DNA from: Clostridiales bacterium
GTDB lineage: Bacteria > Bacillota > Clostridia > Lachnospirales > Lachnospiraceae
Length of the DNA: 64,000 nt
Direction of reading: 5' to 3'
Assembly (NCBI GenBank): GCA_015655075.1
Contig: JAATFT010000084.1
Coordinates: 83,936-147,935 of the forward strand
Shown: one piece after another, positions 54,532 through 62,928 of the stretch
Layout: each line of letters begins with the position of its first letter
Position numbering within the stretch: the stretch's first letter is position 1
Position numbers and translations under genes: made by a program
The notes under the pieces: generated by a model
Seen by the model: the letters and a program-made list of their open reading frames with translations, nothing else
Told to the model about the DNA's origin: nothing
Databases searched by the model: none

Positions 54532-55425
54532 TTATTTCAAAGCCCTGCGGATTTTCCCTCCGGCTTTTGAAAGCTTTTGCCTGGCTTCCTCTGCATCGCT
54601 GTTTAATAAAATCATAGTAATAGCTGTTTTTACATGTCCGTCGGCCTTATCCAGCGCTGCTTTTGCTTCCTTTCTGTCACAGCCGGTTGCGGTCATGGTA
54701 ATATTCTGGGCCCTTACCACCAGTTTTTCATTGCTTTGTTTTACGTCTACCATTAGATTCTCATATACCTTGCCAATACCTACCATGCTGCCTGTTGAAA
54801 TCATGTTTAGCACCATCTTCTGTGCGGTACCCGATTTTAATCTGGTAGAGCCTGTCAGCACTTCCGGCCCGGTTACCGGTTCAATGGCAAGCCTTGCTTC
54901 TTTTCCAATATCAGATCCTTTGTTACATGATACGGCAACCGTCCGGCAGCCGATGGAATTGGCATATCGCAGTCCGTATATCACATAAGGAGTCCGGCCC
55001 GATGCCGCCAGACCAATCACTATGTCCTTTGACTTTAAATTCAGGTTCTTTAAGTCTTCCTCACATAACGTATGACTGTCTTCCGCACCTTCTGCCGCTG
55101 TGACAAATGCCCTTTCGCCCCCGGCAATCAGACCAACCACCATATCCGGTGAAACACCGAAGGTCGGCGGACATTCTACCGCATCCAGCAGACCAAGCCT
55201 CCCCGATGTCCCGGCGCCAATATAAATAATCCGTCCGCCTGCGATAAGGCTCTGCGTTGCCCATTCAATTGCAACGGCAACCTCCGGCAGTACTTTCTGC
55301 ACCGCTCTTATTACATTAGCATCCTCCCTGTTCATTGTCCGGGCTATTTCAAACGGTGTCATTTCATCCAGCTGCATGGTATCCGGATTACGGGACTCCG
55401 TTGTCAGCTTTGACAAATCAATCAT
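54532..55425 (-). CDS. murQ: N-acetylmuramic acid 6-phosphate etherase
   Basis: A 297-residue SIS-domain enzyme cleaving the lactyl ether of MurNAc-6P to give GlcNAc-6P and lactate. Family blocks: [16 protein letters not shown] at the start, [24 protein letters not shown] (phosphate and catalytic region), IAGGERAF and a C-terminal UBA-like helix set. Length is standard. The ATG at 55425 follows AAAGGAGGGGCGGAGC and lies inside the end of murR (8-bp overlap), so translation is coupled. Confidence 0.92.
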   Translation of the reverse strand: MIDLSKLTTESRNPDTMQLDEMTPFEIARTMNREDANVIRAVQKVLPEVAVAIEWATQSLIAGGRIIYIGAGTSGRLGLLDAVECPPTFGVSPDMVVGLIAGGERAFVTAAEGAEDSHTLCEEDLKNLNLKSKDIVIGLAASGRTPYVIYGLRYANSIGCRTVAVSCNKGSDIGKEARLAIEPVTGPEVLTGSTRLKSGTAQKMVLNMISTGSMVGIGKVYENLMVDVKQSNEKLVVRAQNITMTATGCDRKEAKAALDKADGHVKTAITMILLNSDAEEARQKLSKAGGKIRRALK

Positions 55426-56275
55426 GCTCCGCCCCTCCTTTTTTTTGTATATGAGTTCTGCCAAATTGTCTCATACAGAACTCATAATTTCTATTTACAT
55501 AAGCGGTAAAAAGAATGTCCACCACATTCAGCTGTGAAATCCGGGAGGACATTGCTCCGCTCCTATGTATCAGCTCTGTTGCCGCAACAGGCACTACAAA
55601 ATCGGCTTTTTCGGCAAGCTTGGACTCTACTGCCCTGGTGATGGCAATGACTTTTGCGCCATTTGCTTTCGCCTCTCTGGCACATTCCAGCATTTCTTCC
55701 GTTAAACCTGAGTAGCTGATAACAACTGCCAAATCATTTTTCCTCAAGTTTCTGGCCGTTAAAAGCTGTGCGTGCCAGTCGTCACAGATGTTGCAGATAA
55801 CATCGGCTCTAAGAAGTTTCAAATATAAATCCCTTGCTACCAGAAGGGAGGTGCCAAGTCCGAATAACGTCACACTTCTGCTGCTTTCCAAAAGCTTTAC
55901 GCATTCCGTCACAATTTTGGGTTCAATGAGCTTCCGGGTCGTTTCCAGGGACTCTATATTCTTCTTGGTAACCTTATAAATAATATCTTCTACCGTATCT
56001 TTCTGTGTAATTTTCTGAAATGCAATTTCCCTGCTCTCCCGAAACAGTGCCACTTCGTAGGCAAGGGTATTCTGAAAATCCCTGTAACCGCAGCATCCGA
56101 GTTTCTTGCACAATCTGACGATTGTTGCCGGGGAAGTGTAAGTTTCCTTTGCAAGCACTTTAACACTTTTGTGAAGCACCGTTTCCGGATTCTTCTGCAG
56201 CCTGTTTATCAGTTCTTTTTCCGCTTCTCCTGCATTCAGGACATAGTCTTCAATTCGTACGAGTAAGCCTTTCAT
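55418..56275 (-). CDS. murR: MurR/RpiR-family regulator of murein-sugar use
   Basis: The 285-residue protein has an N-terminal RpiR helix-turn-helix (about 1-77; [20 protein letters not shown]) and a C-terminal SIS domain that binds a sugar phosphate ([34 protein letters not shown]). As first gene of the murRQP-mupG operon it likely senses MurNAc-6P. ATG follows AGGGAGAATATATAC. A promoter at 56356-56384 and a nearby inverted CATATGAAA/TTTCATAATATG lie upstream. Confidence 0.87.
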   Translation of the reverse strand: MKGLLVRIEDYVLNAGEAEKELINRLQKNPETVLHKSVKVLAKETYTSPATIVRLCKKLGCCGYRDFQNTLAYEVALFRESREIAFQKITQKDTVEDIIYKVTKKNIESLETTRKLIEPKIVTECVKLLESSRSVTLFGLGTSLLVARDLYLKLLRADVICNICDDWHAQLLTARNLRKNDLAVVISYSGLTEEMLECAREAKANGAKVIAITRAVESKLAEKADFVVPVAATELIHRSGAMSSRISQLNVVDILFTAYVNRNYEFCMRQFGRTHIQKKGGAEHD

Positions 56276-56355
56276 GTATATATTCTCCCTTCGGTATAGT
56301 TAGAAGAAATTTTACATAAACCTTAGAGCGTGTTCCAGAGCTTTTTACTGATTTC

Positions 56356-56384
56356 ATTCTAACTTGGTTGCATAAATTTTACAA
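56356..56384 (-). promoter_or_regulatory. Promoter of the mur operon
   Basis: On the minus strand TTGTAA (56384-56379), 17 bases, TAGAAT (56361-56356). Upstream, CATATGAAA and TTTCATAATATG (about 56398-56424) form an inverted pair that could be a MurR site. Confidence 0.5.
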
Positions 56385-56506
56385 CGTGTTGATACTCATA
56401 TGAAACTTTTTTTCATAATATGATGACTTCTGTGAGAAAAAAAAGACAGGATTTTCATAATAAAGGATAATTTAAAAATCCTGCAGGCGCCGGCAGCTTA
56501 TGACTT

Positions 56507-56573
56507 AGAGCGTGTTTGAAAAATCATTGCACCGTTTTGACCGCCCGGCACAAGCCTTTTTCAAATACGCTCT
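56507..56573. repeat. Palindromic repeat family A, short copy
   Basis: AGAGCGTGTTTGAAAAATC at the left and TTTTTCAAATACGCTCT at the right, 67 bp in all. Same ends and start as 46818-46980 but lacking the middle. A lone AGAGCGTGTT at about 56325 may be a scrap of another. Confidence 0.75.
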
Positions 56574-56603
56574 GGCGGATTTTATTACAAAAAGAGATAA
56601 ATA

Positions 56604-56632
56604 TTGATTGTTCCCGAAGGGAAGTTTATAAT
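56604..56632 (+). promoter_or_regulatory. Promoter of the two-component operon with palindromic spacer
   Basis: TTGATT (56604-56609), 17 bases, TATAAT (56627-56632). The spacer holds TTCCCGAAGGGAA (56611-56623), a perfect inverted repeat that may be an operator. Confidence 0.6.
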
Positions 56633-56692
56633 TAAGTTTTATAAGAACGTTTATAAGCAGTGTAGAAAAATTCAGAAGGCAGGAGGGTTACG

Positions 56693-57373
56693 ATGCCGCA
56701 TATTTTAATTGTAGAAGATGACATGGCTTTGAGCAACGGAATCAGGCTGGCTTTACGGCAGGACGATTTTATATTTTCCCAGGCCTTTAATCTTTCGTCG
56801 GCAAAAAAATTCATGAAAACAGAGGGGTTTGATTTGCTGTTATTAGATGTAAACCTGCCGGATGGAAATGGGTTTGATTTTTTAAAAGAAATCAGAAAAT
56901 ATACGAAAATACCCGTAATTATGTTAACAATAAACGATTTGGAGACGGATATTGTAACAGGTTTAGAACTTGGCGCCAACGACTATGTTACGAAACCCTT
57001 CAGCCTTATGGTACTGCGGGCAAGAGTGAATGCCCAGCTTAGGCATAACACTTTATTGCACAATGAGCAAATTGTTATTGATGATTACGCCTTTGATTTT
57101 GGCGGTATGGAATTCAGGAAAGGCGGCATATTAATAGAACTTAGTAAAACTGAACAGAAATTATTAAAAATACTTGTTACAAATAAAGGAAGGACTCTTA
57201 CAAGGGAATTTCTCCTGGATAAGATTTGGACGGACGGTGCCGCATATGTGGAGGAAAATGCCCTGTCCGTTACCGTAAAGCGGCTTAGGGATAAATTGGA
57301 GGATACGCCTTGCGCTCCCCGGTATATTAGGACAGTTTATGGAATTGGATATGTATGGGCGGTGAACCAGTGA
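56693..57373 (+). CDS. OmpR-family response regulator
   Basis: A 226-residue regulator. The receiver domain (about 1-115) has the acidic pair in VEDD, phospho-Asp 52 (LLLLDVNLPDG) and Lys in VTKPF. The C-terminal winged helix (about 130-224) ends YIRTVYGIGYVW. Its stop overlaps the start of the kinase gene (TGATG). ATG follows GGAGGGTTACG. With the kinase and ABC genes after it this resembles clostridial antimicrobial-peptide or cell-envelope stress modules (inference). Confidence 0.9.
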   Translation: MPHILIVEDDMALSNGIRLALRQDDFIFSQAFNLSSAKKFMKTEGFDLLLLDVNLPDGNGFDFLKEIRKYTKIPVIMLTINDLETDIVTGLELGANDYVTKPFSLMVLRARVNAQLRHNTLLHNEQIVIDDYAFDFGGMEFRKGGILIELSKTEQKLLKILVTNKGRTLTREFLLDKIWTDGAAYVEENALSVTVKRLRDKLEDTPCAPRYIRTVYGIGYVWAVNQ

Positions 57374-58392
57374 TGAATGCCGGTTGGAATTTATTTATTA
57401 TAATAGCAGTTTTACTTGCCTGTGGTATCCTTTCCGGAGGAACCATATTTTTCTATCGCCGCCGGACGGAAAAAATAATGGACAAGCTGGATGAAATGCT
57501 TAATCGTGCAATCAGCGGGAGTTTTACGGAGCATAGCTTTGATGAATCGAAACTCTCGGCTCTGGAGGCAAAATTAAACCGATACTTAAGTATCTGTACG
57601 GTTTCCTCCAAAAATCTGTCGGAAGAAAAGGAAAAAGTCAAGTCCCTGATTTCAGATATTTCCCACCAGACTAAAACACCTTTGGCAAATATAATGCTGT
57701 ATGCCCAGATATTATTGGAAAGTGAATCAACGAGGGAAGATAATAATACAGAACAAAAGGGTTATTCCGGTATAAAAGCCGTGCCGGAGAAGGGGGTCTA
57801 TACGGATTATACTTTTGACCAGGAAAAGGCGGAGCAGGAGCATAAAAACTGCATTCGGCAAATTTATACCCAATCGGAAAAGCTGAATTTTCTTATCAAT
57901 GCTTTGGTAAAAACCTCACGGCTGGAAACGGGAATTATTTCCGTAGTACCGGAGAAAAATTCAATCAACCAATTATTACAATTTGCCATGGAACCGATTC
58001 TTCCCAAAGCCGCCGCTAAAAATATTACTCTTGTTAGCTGCAATTGTGACGGCGCCGCCTGTTTTGACATGAAGTGGACAACGGAAGCACTTTACAATAT
58101 TTTAGATAACGCGGTAAAGTATACGGCAGGAGGCGGAAGCATTAAAGTTTCCGCAATTTCCTATGAAATGTTTTACCGTATTGATATTAAGGATAACGGA
58201 AGGGGTATCCGAAAGGAGGAACAAAATAAAATCTTCGGACGGTTTTATCGTTCCTTGGAGGTAAGGCAGTACGAAGGTGTTGGAATCGGTTTGTATTTGA
58301 CAAGGGAAATTATTTCTTCCCAGGGCGGGTATATTAAAGTTAACTCACAGCCGGGGGAAGGCTCTGTCTTTTCCGTATTTTTACCCATTTAG
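57373..58392 (+). CDS. Sensor histidine kinase
   Basis: A 339-residue kinase with a single N-terminal membrane helix (about 6-27) and almost no external part. The phospho-acceptor His 98 lies in SDISHQTKTPLANI, followed by a Glu/Tyr-rich stretch and an ATPase domain with DNAVKYT, DNGRGI and GVGIGLYL. Kinases with so little outside often sense through a partner transporter, and an ABC permease is encoded downstream. Start ATG 57373 overlaps the regulator's TGA; a start at 57355 is possible but less likely. Confidence 0.87.
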   Translation: MNAGWNLFIIIAVLLACGILSGGTIFFYRRRTEKIMDKLDEMLNRAISGSFTEHSFDESKLSALEAKLNRYLSICTVSSKNLSEEKEKVKSLISDISHQTKTPLANIMLYAQILLESESTREDNNTEQKGYSGIKAVPEKGVYTDYTFDQEKAEQEHKNCIRQIYTQSEKLNFLINALVKTSRLETGIISVVPEKNSINQLLQFAMEPILPKAAAKNITLVSCNCDGAACFDMKWTTEALYNILDNAVKYTAGGGSIKVSAISYEMFYRIDIKDNGRGIRKEEQNKIFGRFYRSLEVRQYEGVGIGLYLTREIISSQGGYIKVNSQPGEGSVFSVFLPI

Positions 58393-58450
58393 GATAATCT
58401 TTCAAAACTGTCAGATTTCAGAAAGAAGCTGGAAAGATTGCCGTGTTATA

Positions 58451-58480
58451 GTCTATATATGGATGTATTACTATATAGAC
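58451..58480. promoter_or_regulatory. Inverted repeat ahead of the ABC transporter genes
   Basis: GTCTATATA and TATATAGAC, perfect nine-base arms 12 bases apart, 25 bases before the ABC ATPase start. Likely the response-regulator operator or part of a promoter. Confidence 0.45.
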
Positions 58481-58504
58481 TTATTTTGGAGGTAAAGGTA
58501 AATC

Positions 58505-59185
58505 ATGATAATTCTTGAAACAGAAAATCTAAAGAAACATTATGGAAGCGATAAATCCCTTCTTGTCAGGGCGCTGGACGGCGTGGACCTGGGGATAGAA
58601 AACGGGGAATTTGTAGCAATTGTAGGAACCTCCGGCAGCGGTAAATCCACCTTATTGCATATGTTAGGCGGACTGGACAGGCCCACGCAGGGGAGGGTAA
58701 TCGTTGACGGAAAAGATATTTTTACACTGAGAGAGGAAGCGCTTACTATTTTCCGGAGAAGAAAAATCGGTTTTGTATTTCAGAGTTATAATCTGATACC
58801 GGTTTTAAATGTATATGAGAACATTGTGCTTCCCATAGAGCTGGACGGGAATTCGGTTGATAAAGCTTATGTGCGGCAGATTATAGAAACCTTAGGCTTG
58901 GAGAGTAAATTAAATAACCTTCCCAATAACCTGTCGGGAGGACAGCAGCAGAGAGTCGCCATAGCCAGGGCGCTGGCCGCAAAGCCCGCCATCCTGCTGG
59001 CCGACGAACCCACCGGAAATCTTGACAGTAAAACCAGCCTGGATGTTATGGGATTGTTAAAAGTAACCGGACAGCAATTTAAGCAGACCATTGTAATGAT
59101 AACTCATAATGAAGAAATCGCCCAGATGGCTGACCGCATTATCCGTATTGAAGACGGGAAGATAGCAGGCGGTGATAAACAATGA
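58505..59185 (+). CDS. ABC transporter ATPase (MacB/BceA-like)
   Basis: A 226-residue ATPase of the LolD/MacB/BceA group. Walker A GTSGSGKSTLL, Q-loop FVFQSYNLIPVLNVYENI, signature LSGGQQQRVAIARAL, Walker B ILLADEPTGNLDSKT. It powers the FtsX-type permease whose start lies in its stop (ATGA). ATG follows GGAGGTAAAGGTAAATC, preceded by an inverted repeat. Probably controlled by the adjacent two-component system. Confidence 0.9.
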   Translation: MIILETENLKKHYGSDKSLLVRALDGVDLGIENGEFVAIVGTSGSGKSTLLHMLGGLDRPTQGRVIVDGKDIFTLREEALTIFRRRKIGFVFQSYNLIPVLNVYENIVLPIELDGNSVDKAYVRQIIETLGLESKLNNLPNNLSGGQQQRVAIARALAAKPAILLADEPTGNLDSKTSLDVMGLLKVTGQQFKQTIVMITHNEEIAQMADRIIRIEDGKIAGGDKQ

Positions 59186-61770
59186 TTAAAGTAGCAAACC
59201 AAAAAGTGATATACCGACTGTCCTTTCGCAGCTTTCAGGCAAATAAAATACGGAATATCGTGGCGGTGTCGGCAATTATTTTAACAACCGTTTTGTTTAC
59301 TTCCCTGTTTACTATTGCCGTTTCCGTAAATTACTCCACCGAGCAGCAGTATATGCGCACGGTGGGAGGCAGTGCCCATGGGAGTTTTAAGTATCTGACA
59401 AAGGAACAGGTGGCTCAGTTTAAGGTGCATCCTTTGATTAAGGAATACGGAACCAGCCTTATGCTCGGCATGCCCGTAGAAGCGCCTTTTAATAAGCGCC
59501 ATGTGGAACTGTGTTATGGGGATTATAACGGAGCAAAAATGTTTTTCAGTCTTCCCACTACCGGAAGAATGCCGGAGGATAAAATGGAGCTGGCGGCGGA
59601 TACGGCTGTTCTTGACCTGTTGGGGGTTCCCCATGAAACCGGACAAAAAATAACCTTAACTTATCCTCTGGGGGAGAAAACCGTTTCCGGTACTTTTACG
59701 TTATGCGGTTTCTGGGAAACGGATGAAACGGCCCCGGGAAGTCAGGTATGGCTTTCCAAAGAGTATGTGCTGGAGCAGCTTGCGGGCTTTGATAAACAGG
59801 ATTATCCGGATCAATCCATCGGTACCTGGAGCTTGGAGGTAATGTTTTCCAACAGCAGGAATATAGAAAATAACCTTCGTAAAATTACGGAGGAGAACGG
59901 TTACAATTTTGATGATACGACCGCGTCGAATTATATTTATACTGGAGTCAATACGGCTTATACCTCCACCCACATGAACGGGGAAGACAGGATTATAACG
60001 GCGGCCGCCGTTGCTATCCTGCTGCTGTTAATTATGTTTACAGGGTATCTGATTATTTATAATATTTTTCAGATTTCCGTGTCGGGAGAAATTCGTTTTT
60101 ATGGGCTGTTAAAAACAATCGGGACGACACCAAGACAAATCAGGCGTCTGGTACGCAATCAGGCCCTTTTGTTATCCGGCCTGGGTATCCCGTTAGGGCT
60201 TGTCCTGGGTTTCATCACAGGAAGTAAAATAACTCCGGTTATAATGAACAGTATGACGGATAAACAGGCCTTTATTACCTTTAATCCATGGATATTTATT
60301 GGCGCGGCGCTTTTTTCCCTCCTTACGGTAGGCATAAGCTGCCGAAAACCGGGAAAAATGGCGGGAAAAGTTTCACCGGTTGAAGCGGTGCGTTATACGG
60401 AAGGCGGCTTAAGAAAGAGAAAGTATAAAAATTCCAGAAATGGAGCGAAAATATATCAAATGGCTAGGAAAAATTTAGGGCTTAATGTCAAAAAAACAAC
60501 CATGGTCATTATTTCCCTGTCCTTAAGCGTCATACTTTTTAATTCTGTTTATACCTTTACAAAAGGCTTTGATATGGATAAATTTTTAAGCAGGGTGGCC
60601 GTGGCTGATTTTGCCGTGGGGCATGCCGATTATTTTCAATCCCGTTTCAGAGAGGAAAGCCAAAAGGTAACCGACAGCATAATAAAGGAAATAAATGCGA
60701 GGGAAGGGGTTACCGAATCGGGCCGGATTTATGCGGATACTTCCTTCTGCACAACAGCTATGGAGGAAGGTGATTTTAAAAAACTATTCAGCTGGTTTCC
60801 CAAGGATGCTTTGGAAGACAGTCTGCAGAACAAAGATAAAAACGGGAAAATAATAACCGGCGTAGATTTATATGGGCTTGAGGAATTCCCCATGAGGCAG
60901 CTTAAACTTATAAAAGGGACGCTGGATACGGAAAAAATGAACGACGGTCATTATCTGGCCCAGGTCATTTTTCCGGATGATTACGGTAATCCCCCAATGG
61001 AGGAAGCTATTTATGATATTGGAGATAAAGTTAAGCTCCATTATAGTATGGATTATGAGTACGATAATGACGGTAATTTAATAGAACAAAACGGCCGGGA
61101 CGTGGAATATGAAATTGCGGCTGTTGTTATGATGCCCGGTAATATGTCAAAACGCGCTTATGGATCAGCTGCGTTTGTTATGCCCGCCCAGGCCTTTATA
61201 AAGGATACGGGTACGGATAATACCATGCTTTATATGTATAATGTGGATAAGAAACATACGGAACAAATGGAAAGCTTTATCAGGGATTATACAAAAAACC
61301 AGGAACCGGATATGGATTTTGAATCAAAAGCCTCCTATGTTAAAGAGTTTAGCACTTACCGGAACATGTTTTTACTGGTCGGAGGCATCCTAAGCTTTAT
61401 TGTGGGGATTACCGGCGTACTGAATTTCATCAATGTGGAGCTCACCGGCATTCTATCAAGACGCAGGGAATTTGCAATGCTTCAGGGGATTGGCATGACG
61501 GGGAAACAGCTTAAGAAAATGCTGGTTTACGAGGGAATCTTTTACGCAGTTATTTCTCTGGCGGCGGCATTGGTATTCAGTATTTTAATTGGTTTTTCCG
61601 CGTTAAAACCCATGGAGGATATTATGTGGTTTTTCTCCTTCCATTTTACCGTTCTGCCGATTATAATATTGCTGCCGGTATTTTTGCTTCTTGGAATATG
61701 CATACCCCTTTTATCCTATCAAATGACGAACCGGAAAAGTATCGTGGAACGGCTTCGGGAGGCAGAATAA
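59182..61770 (+). CDS. Large FtsX-type ABC permease
   Basis: An 862-residue permease. One N-terminal helix (about 23-45), a large extracellular domain, and FtsX helices at about 270-400 come first; after a cytoplasmic joint a second half begins near 430 with another extracellular domain and FtsX helices at about 730-850 (FINVELTGILSRRREFAMLQ). This double arrangement is that of peptide-exporting or antibiotic-resistance permeases in clostridia. Four-base overlap with the ATPase gene. Substrate unknown; defence against envelope-active peptides is a reasonable guess. Confidence 0.87.
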   Translation: MIKVANQKVIYRLSFRSFQANKIRNIVAVSAIILTTVLFTSLFTIAVSVNYSTEQQYMRTVGGSAHGSFKYLTKEQVAQFKVHPLIKEYGTSLMLGMPVEAPFNKRHVELCYGDYNGAKMFFSLPTTGRMPEDKMELAADTAVLDLLGVPHETGQKITLTYPLGEKTVSGTFTLCGFWETDETAPGSQVWLSKEYVLEQLAGFDKQDYPDQSIGTWSLEVMFSNSRNIENNLRKITEENGYNFDDTTASNYIYTGVNTAYTSTHMNGEDRIITAAAVAILLLLIMFTGYLIIYNIFQISVSGEIRFYGLLKTIGTTPRQIRRLVRNQALLLSGLGIPLGLVLGFITGSKITPVIMNSMTDKQAFITFNPWIFIGAALFSLLTVGISCRKPGKMAGKVSPVEAVRYTEGGLRKRKYKNSRNGAKIYQMARKNLGLNVKKTTMVIISLSLSVILFNSVYTFTKGFDMDKFLSRVAVADFAVGHADYFQSRFREESQKVTDSIIKEINAREGVTESGRIYADTSFCTTAMEEGDFKKLFSWFPKDALEDSLQNKDKNGKIITGVDLYGLEEFPMRQLKLIKGTLDTEKMNDGHYLAQVIFPDDYGNPPMEEAIYDIGDKVKLHYSMDYEYDNDGNLIEQNGRDVEYEIAAVVMMPGNMSKRAYGSAAFVMPAQAFIKDTGTDNTMLYMYNVDKKHTEQMESFIRDYTKNQEPDMDFESKASYVKEFSTYRNMFLLVGGILSFIVGITGVLNFINVELTGILSRRREFAMLQGIGMTGKQLKKMLVYEGIFYAVISLAAALVFSILIGFSALKPMEDIMWFFSFHFTVLPIIILLPVFLLLGICIPLLSYQMTNRKSIVERLREAE

Positions 61771-61773
61771 GAG

Positions 61774-62085
61774 GTGCTTGAGAAAATAATAGCGTATCTT
61801 CAAGCGGAGCCGGTAAATATATATCTTAACATAAGAGATATGGAAAATGCTTTAAAATGGTTTCAGATATATGTGGAAGATATTATCAATTTGGAGATGG
61901 ATTGCGTTAAATCGCCGTTTTTTGCAAAAATTGCAAAGGATATCTCAGTAACAAATGTTTTGGAAGATAATGTTAAAACCGGTTTATATAAGGCTGTCTT
62001 ATTGAATCTTCATTATGAAGCTTTAAGGGAGAAAAAAGAATATATTGAAAGCATGGAGAAATTAAAGATATGCATAGAGCAATAA
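61774..62085 (+). CDS. Small helical protein of unknown function
   Basis: A 103-residue soluble, mostly helical protein starting with GTG (GGAGG ten bases upstream, inside the permease end). I do not recognise a family. It holds GTGLYKAVLLNLHYEALREKK-like amphipathic helices and two cysteines. It is three bases after the permease stop and shares its operon, so it may be an accessory of the transporter. Strong terminator follows. Confidence 0.55.
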   Translation: MLEKIIAYLQAEPVNIYLNIRDMENALKWFQIYVEDIINLEMDCVKSPFFAKIAKDISVTNVLEDNVKTGLYKAVLLNLHYEALREKKEYIESMEKLKICIEQ

Positions 62086-62165
62086 AGGAAGTGTCTTTTA
62101 GAAAAAATCATATTGAATACTTTTTGTCAAGAAAATGCCATAAAACTTAAAAACTTCAAAGTTAA

Positions 62166-62220
62166 TCTAAAAAAGATACCGTAAGACTATTATTTTCAGT
62201 CTTACGGTATCTTTTTTAGA
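62166..62220. terminator. Strong bidirectional terminator
   Basis: TCTAAAAAAGATACCGTAAG and its exact complement arm (to 62220) pair over more than 20 bases with a nine-base loop; T run on both strands. It ends the two-component/ABC operon. Confidence 0.92.
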
Positions 62221-62360
62221 TTAGGCAGCTATGAAATTAAAATACACTTTGTGTTTCGGCTCAAGAAAAGCTGAGACAATTCCGGACAGTCAAAAGTTCT
62301 CATAAAAAAATAACCCTTTCAAGCCATAGTCTTTGTAATATGTAATTAAAGGAGAAAACT

Positions 62361-62903
62361 TTGAAAAAAATATATTGGTATAAAAATTTAAGTTTACATT
62401 ATCCTTTTGCTTTTGCTTATTTTTGTTTTGGTATTGGTGTTACATTATTTTTTTTAGTAAACGGAACTATTTTATATAGTGGCCTGAGTAAGTTGACAGG
62501 CACAATGAATAGAACAGCTTCTATCATCTCCACATTATATATATTCAGCGTGATTCATTGTATTATCATATCCGGCTATTGGATTAATATGCGTAATAAA
62601 GAGATTGCGATTAGGAAAGCTTTCGGCTGGAGTAATCGTATGATTATTTTATTAATCATGAGGGAATTGTTTCAACTGGCAGTCTGCAGCTTTATCATCT
62701 TTAGTCTTGCAGAAAATTTATTTTTGCATTATCTTAATGTTTTTCTGAAAGAAAATTATCATATCACAATACAAAATCTATATCAGATGACTTTACAAGA
62801 TAAAGTTTTTATATTGAAGATTTTTTTTATAACCATTGCTATGACCGTTATTTTGCCCATATGTAAAATCATTAAAAATTTACCTATCAAATATTTAAAA
62901 TAA
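62361..62903 (+). CDS. FtsX-like half permease
   Basis: A 180-residue membrane protein with four helices. RNKEIAIRKAFGWSNRMIIL after the second helix is the typical FtsX/MacB cytoplasmic turn. It is only the membrane part, with no large outer domain. The start is TTG after AAAGGAGAAAAC. The region 62361-64000 is visibly richer in A/T than the preceding operon, suggesting separate origin. The next gene also begins with TTG and looks like a companion permease. Confidence 0.7.
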   Translation: MKKIYWYKNLSLHYPFAFAYFCFGIGVTLFFLVNGTILYSGLSKLTGTMNRTASIISTLYIFSVIHCIIISGYWINMRNKEIAIRKAFGWSNRMIILLIMRELFQLAVCSFIIFSLAENLFLHYLNVFLKENYHITIQNLYQMTLQDKVFILKIFFITIAMTVILPICKIIKNLPIKYLK

Positions 62904-62928
62904 TACCGTAATAAGAAGGTGATTTAGA

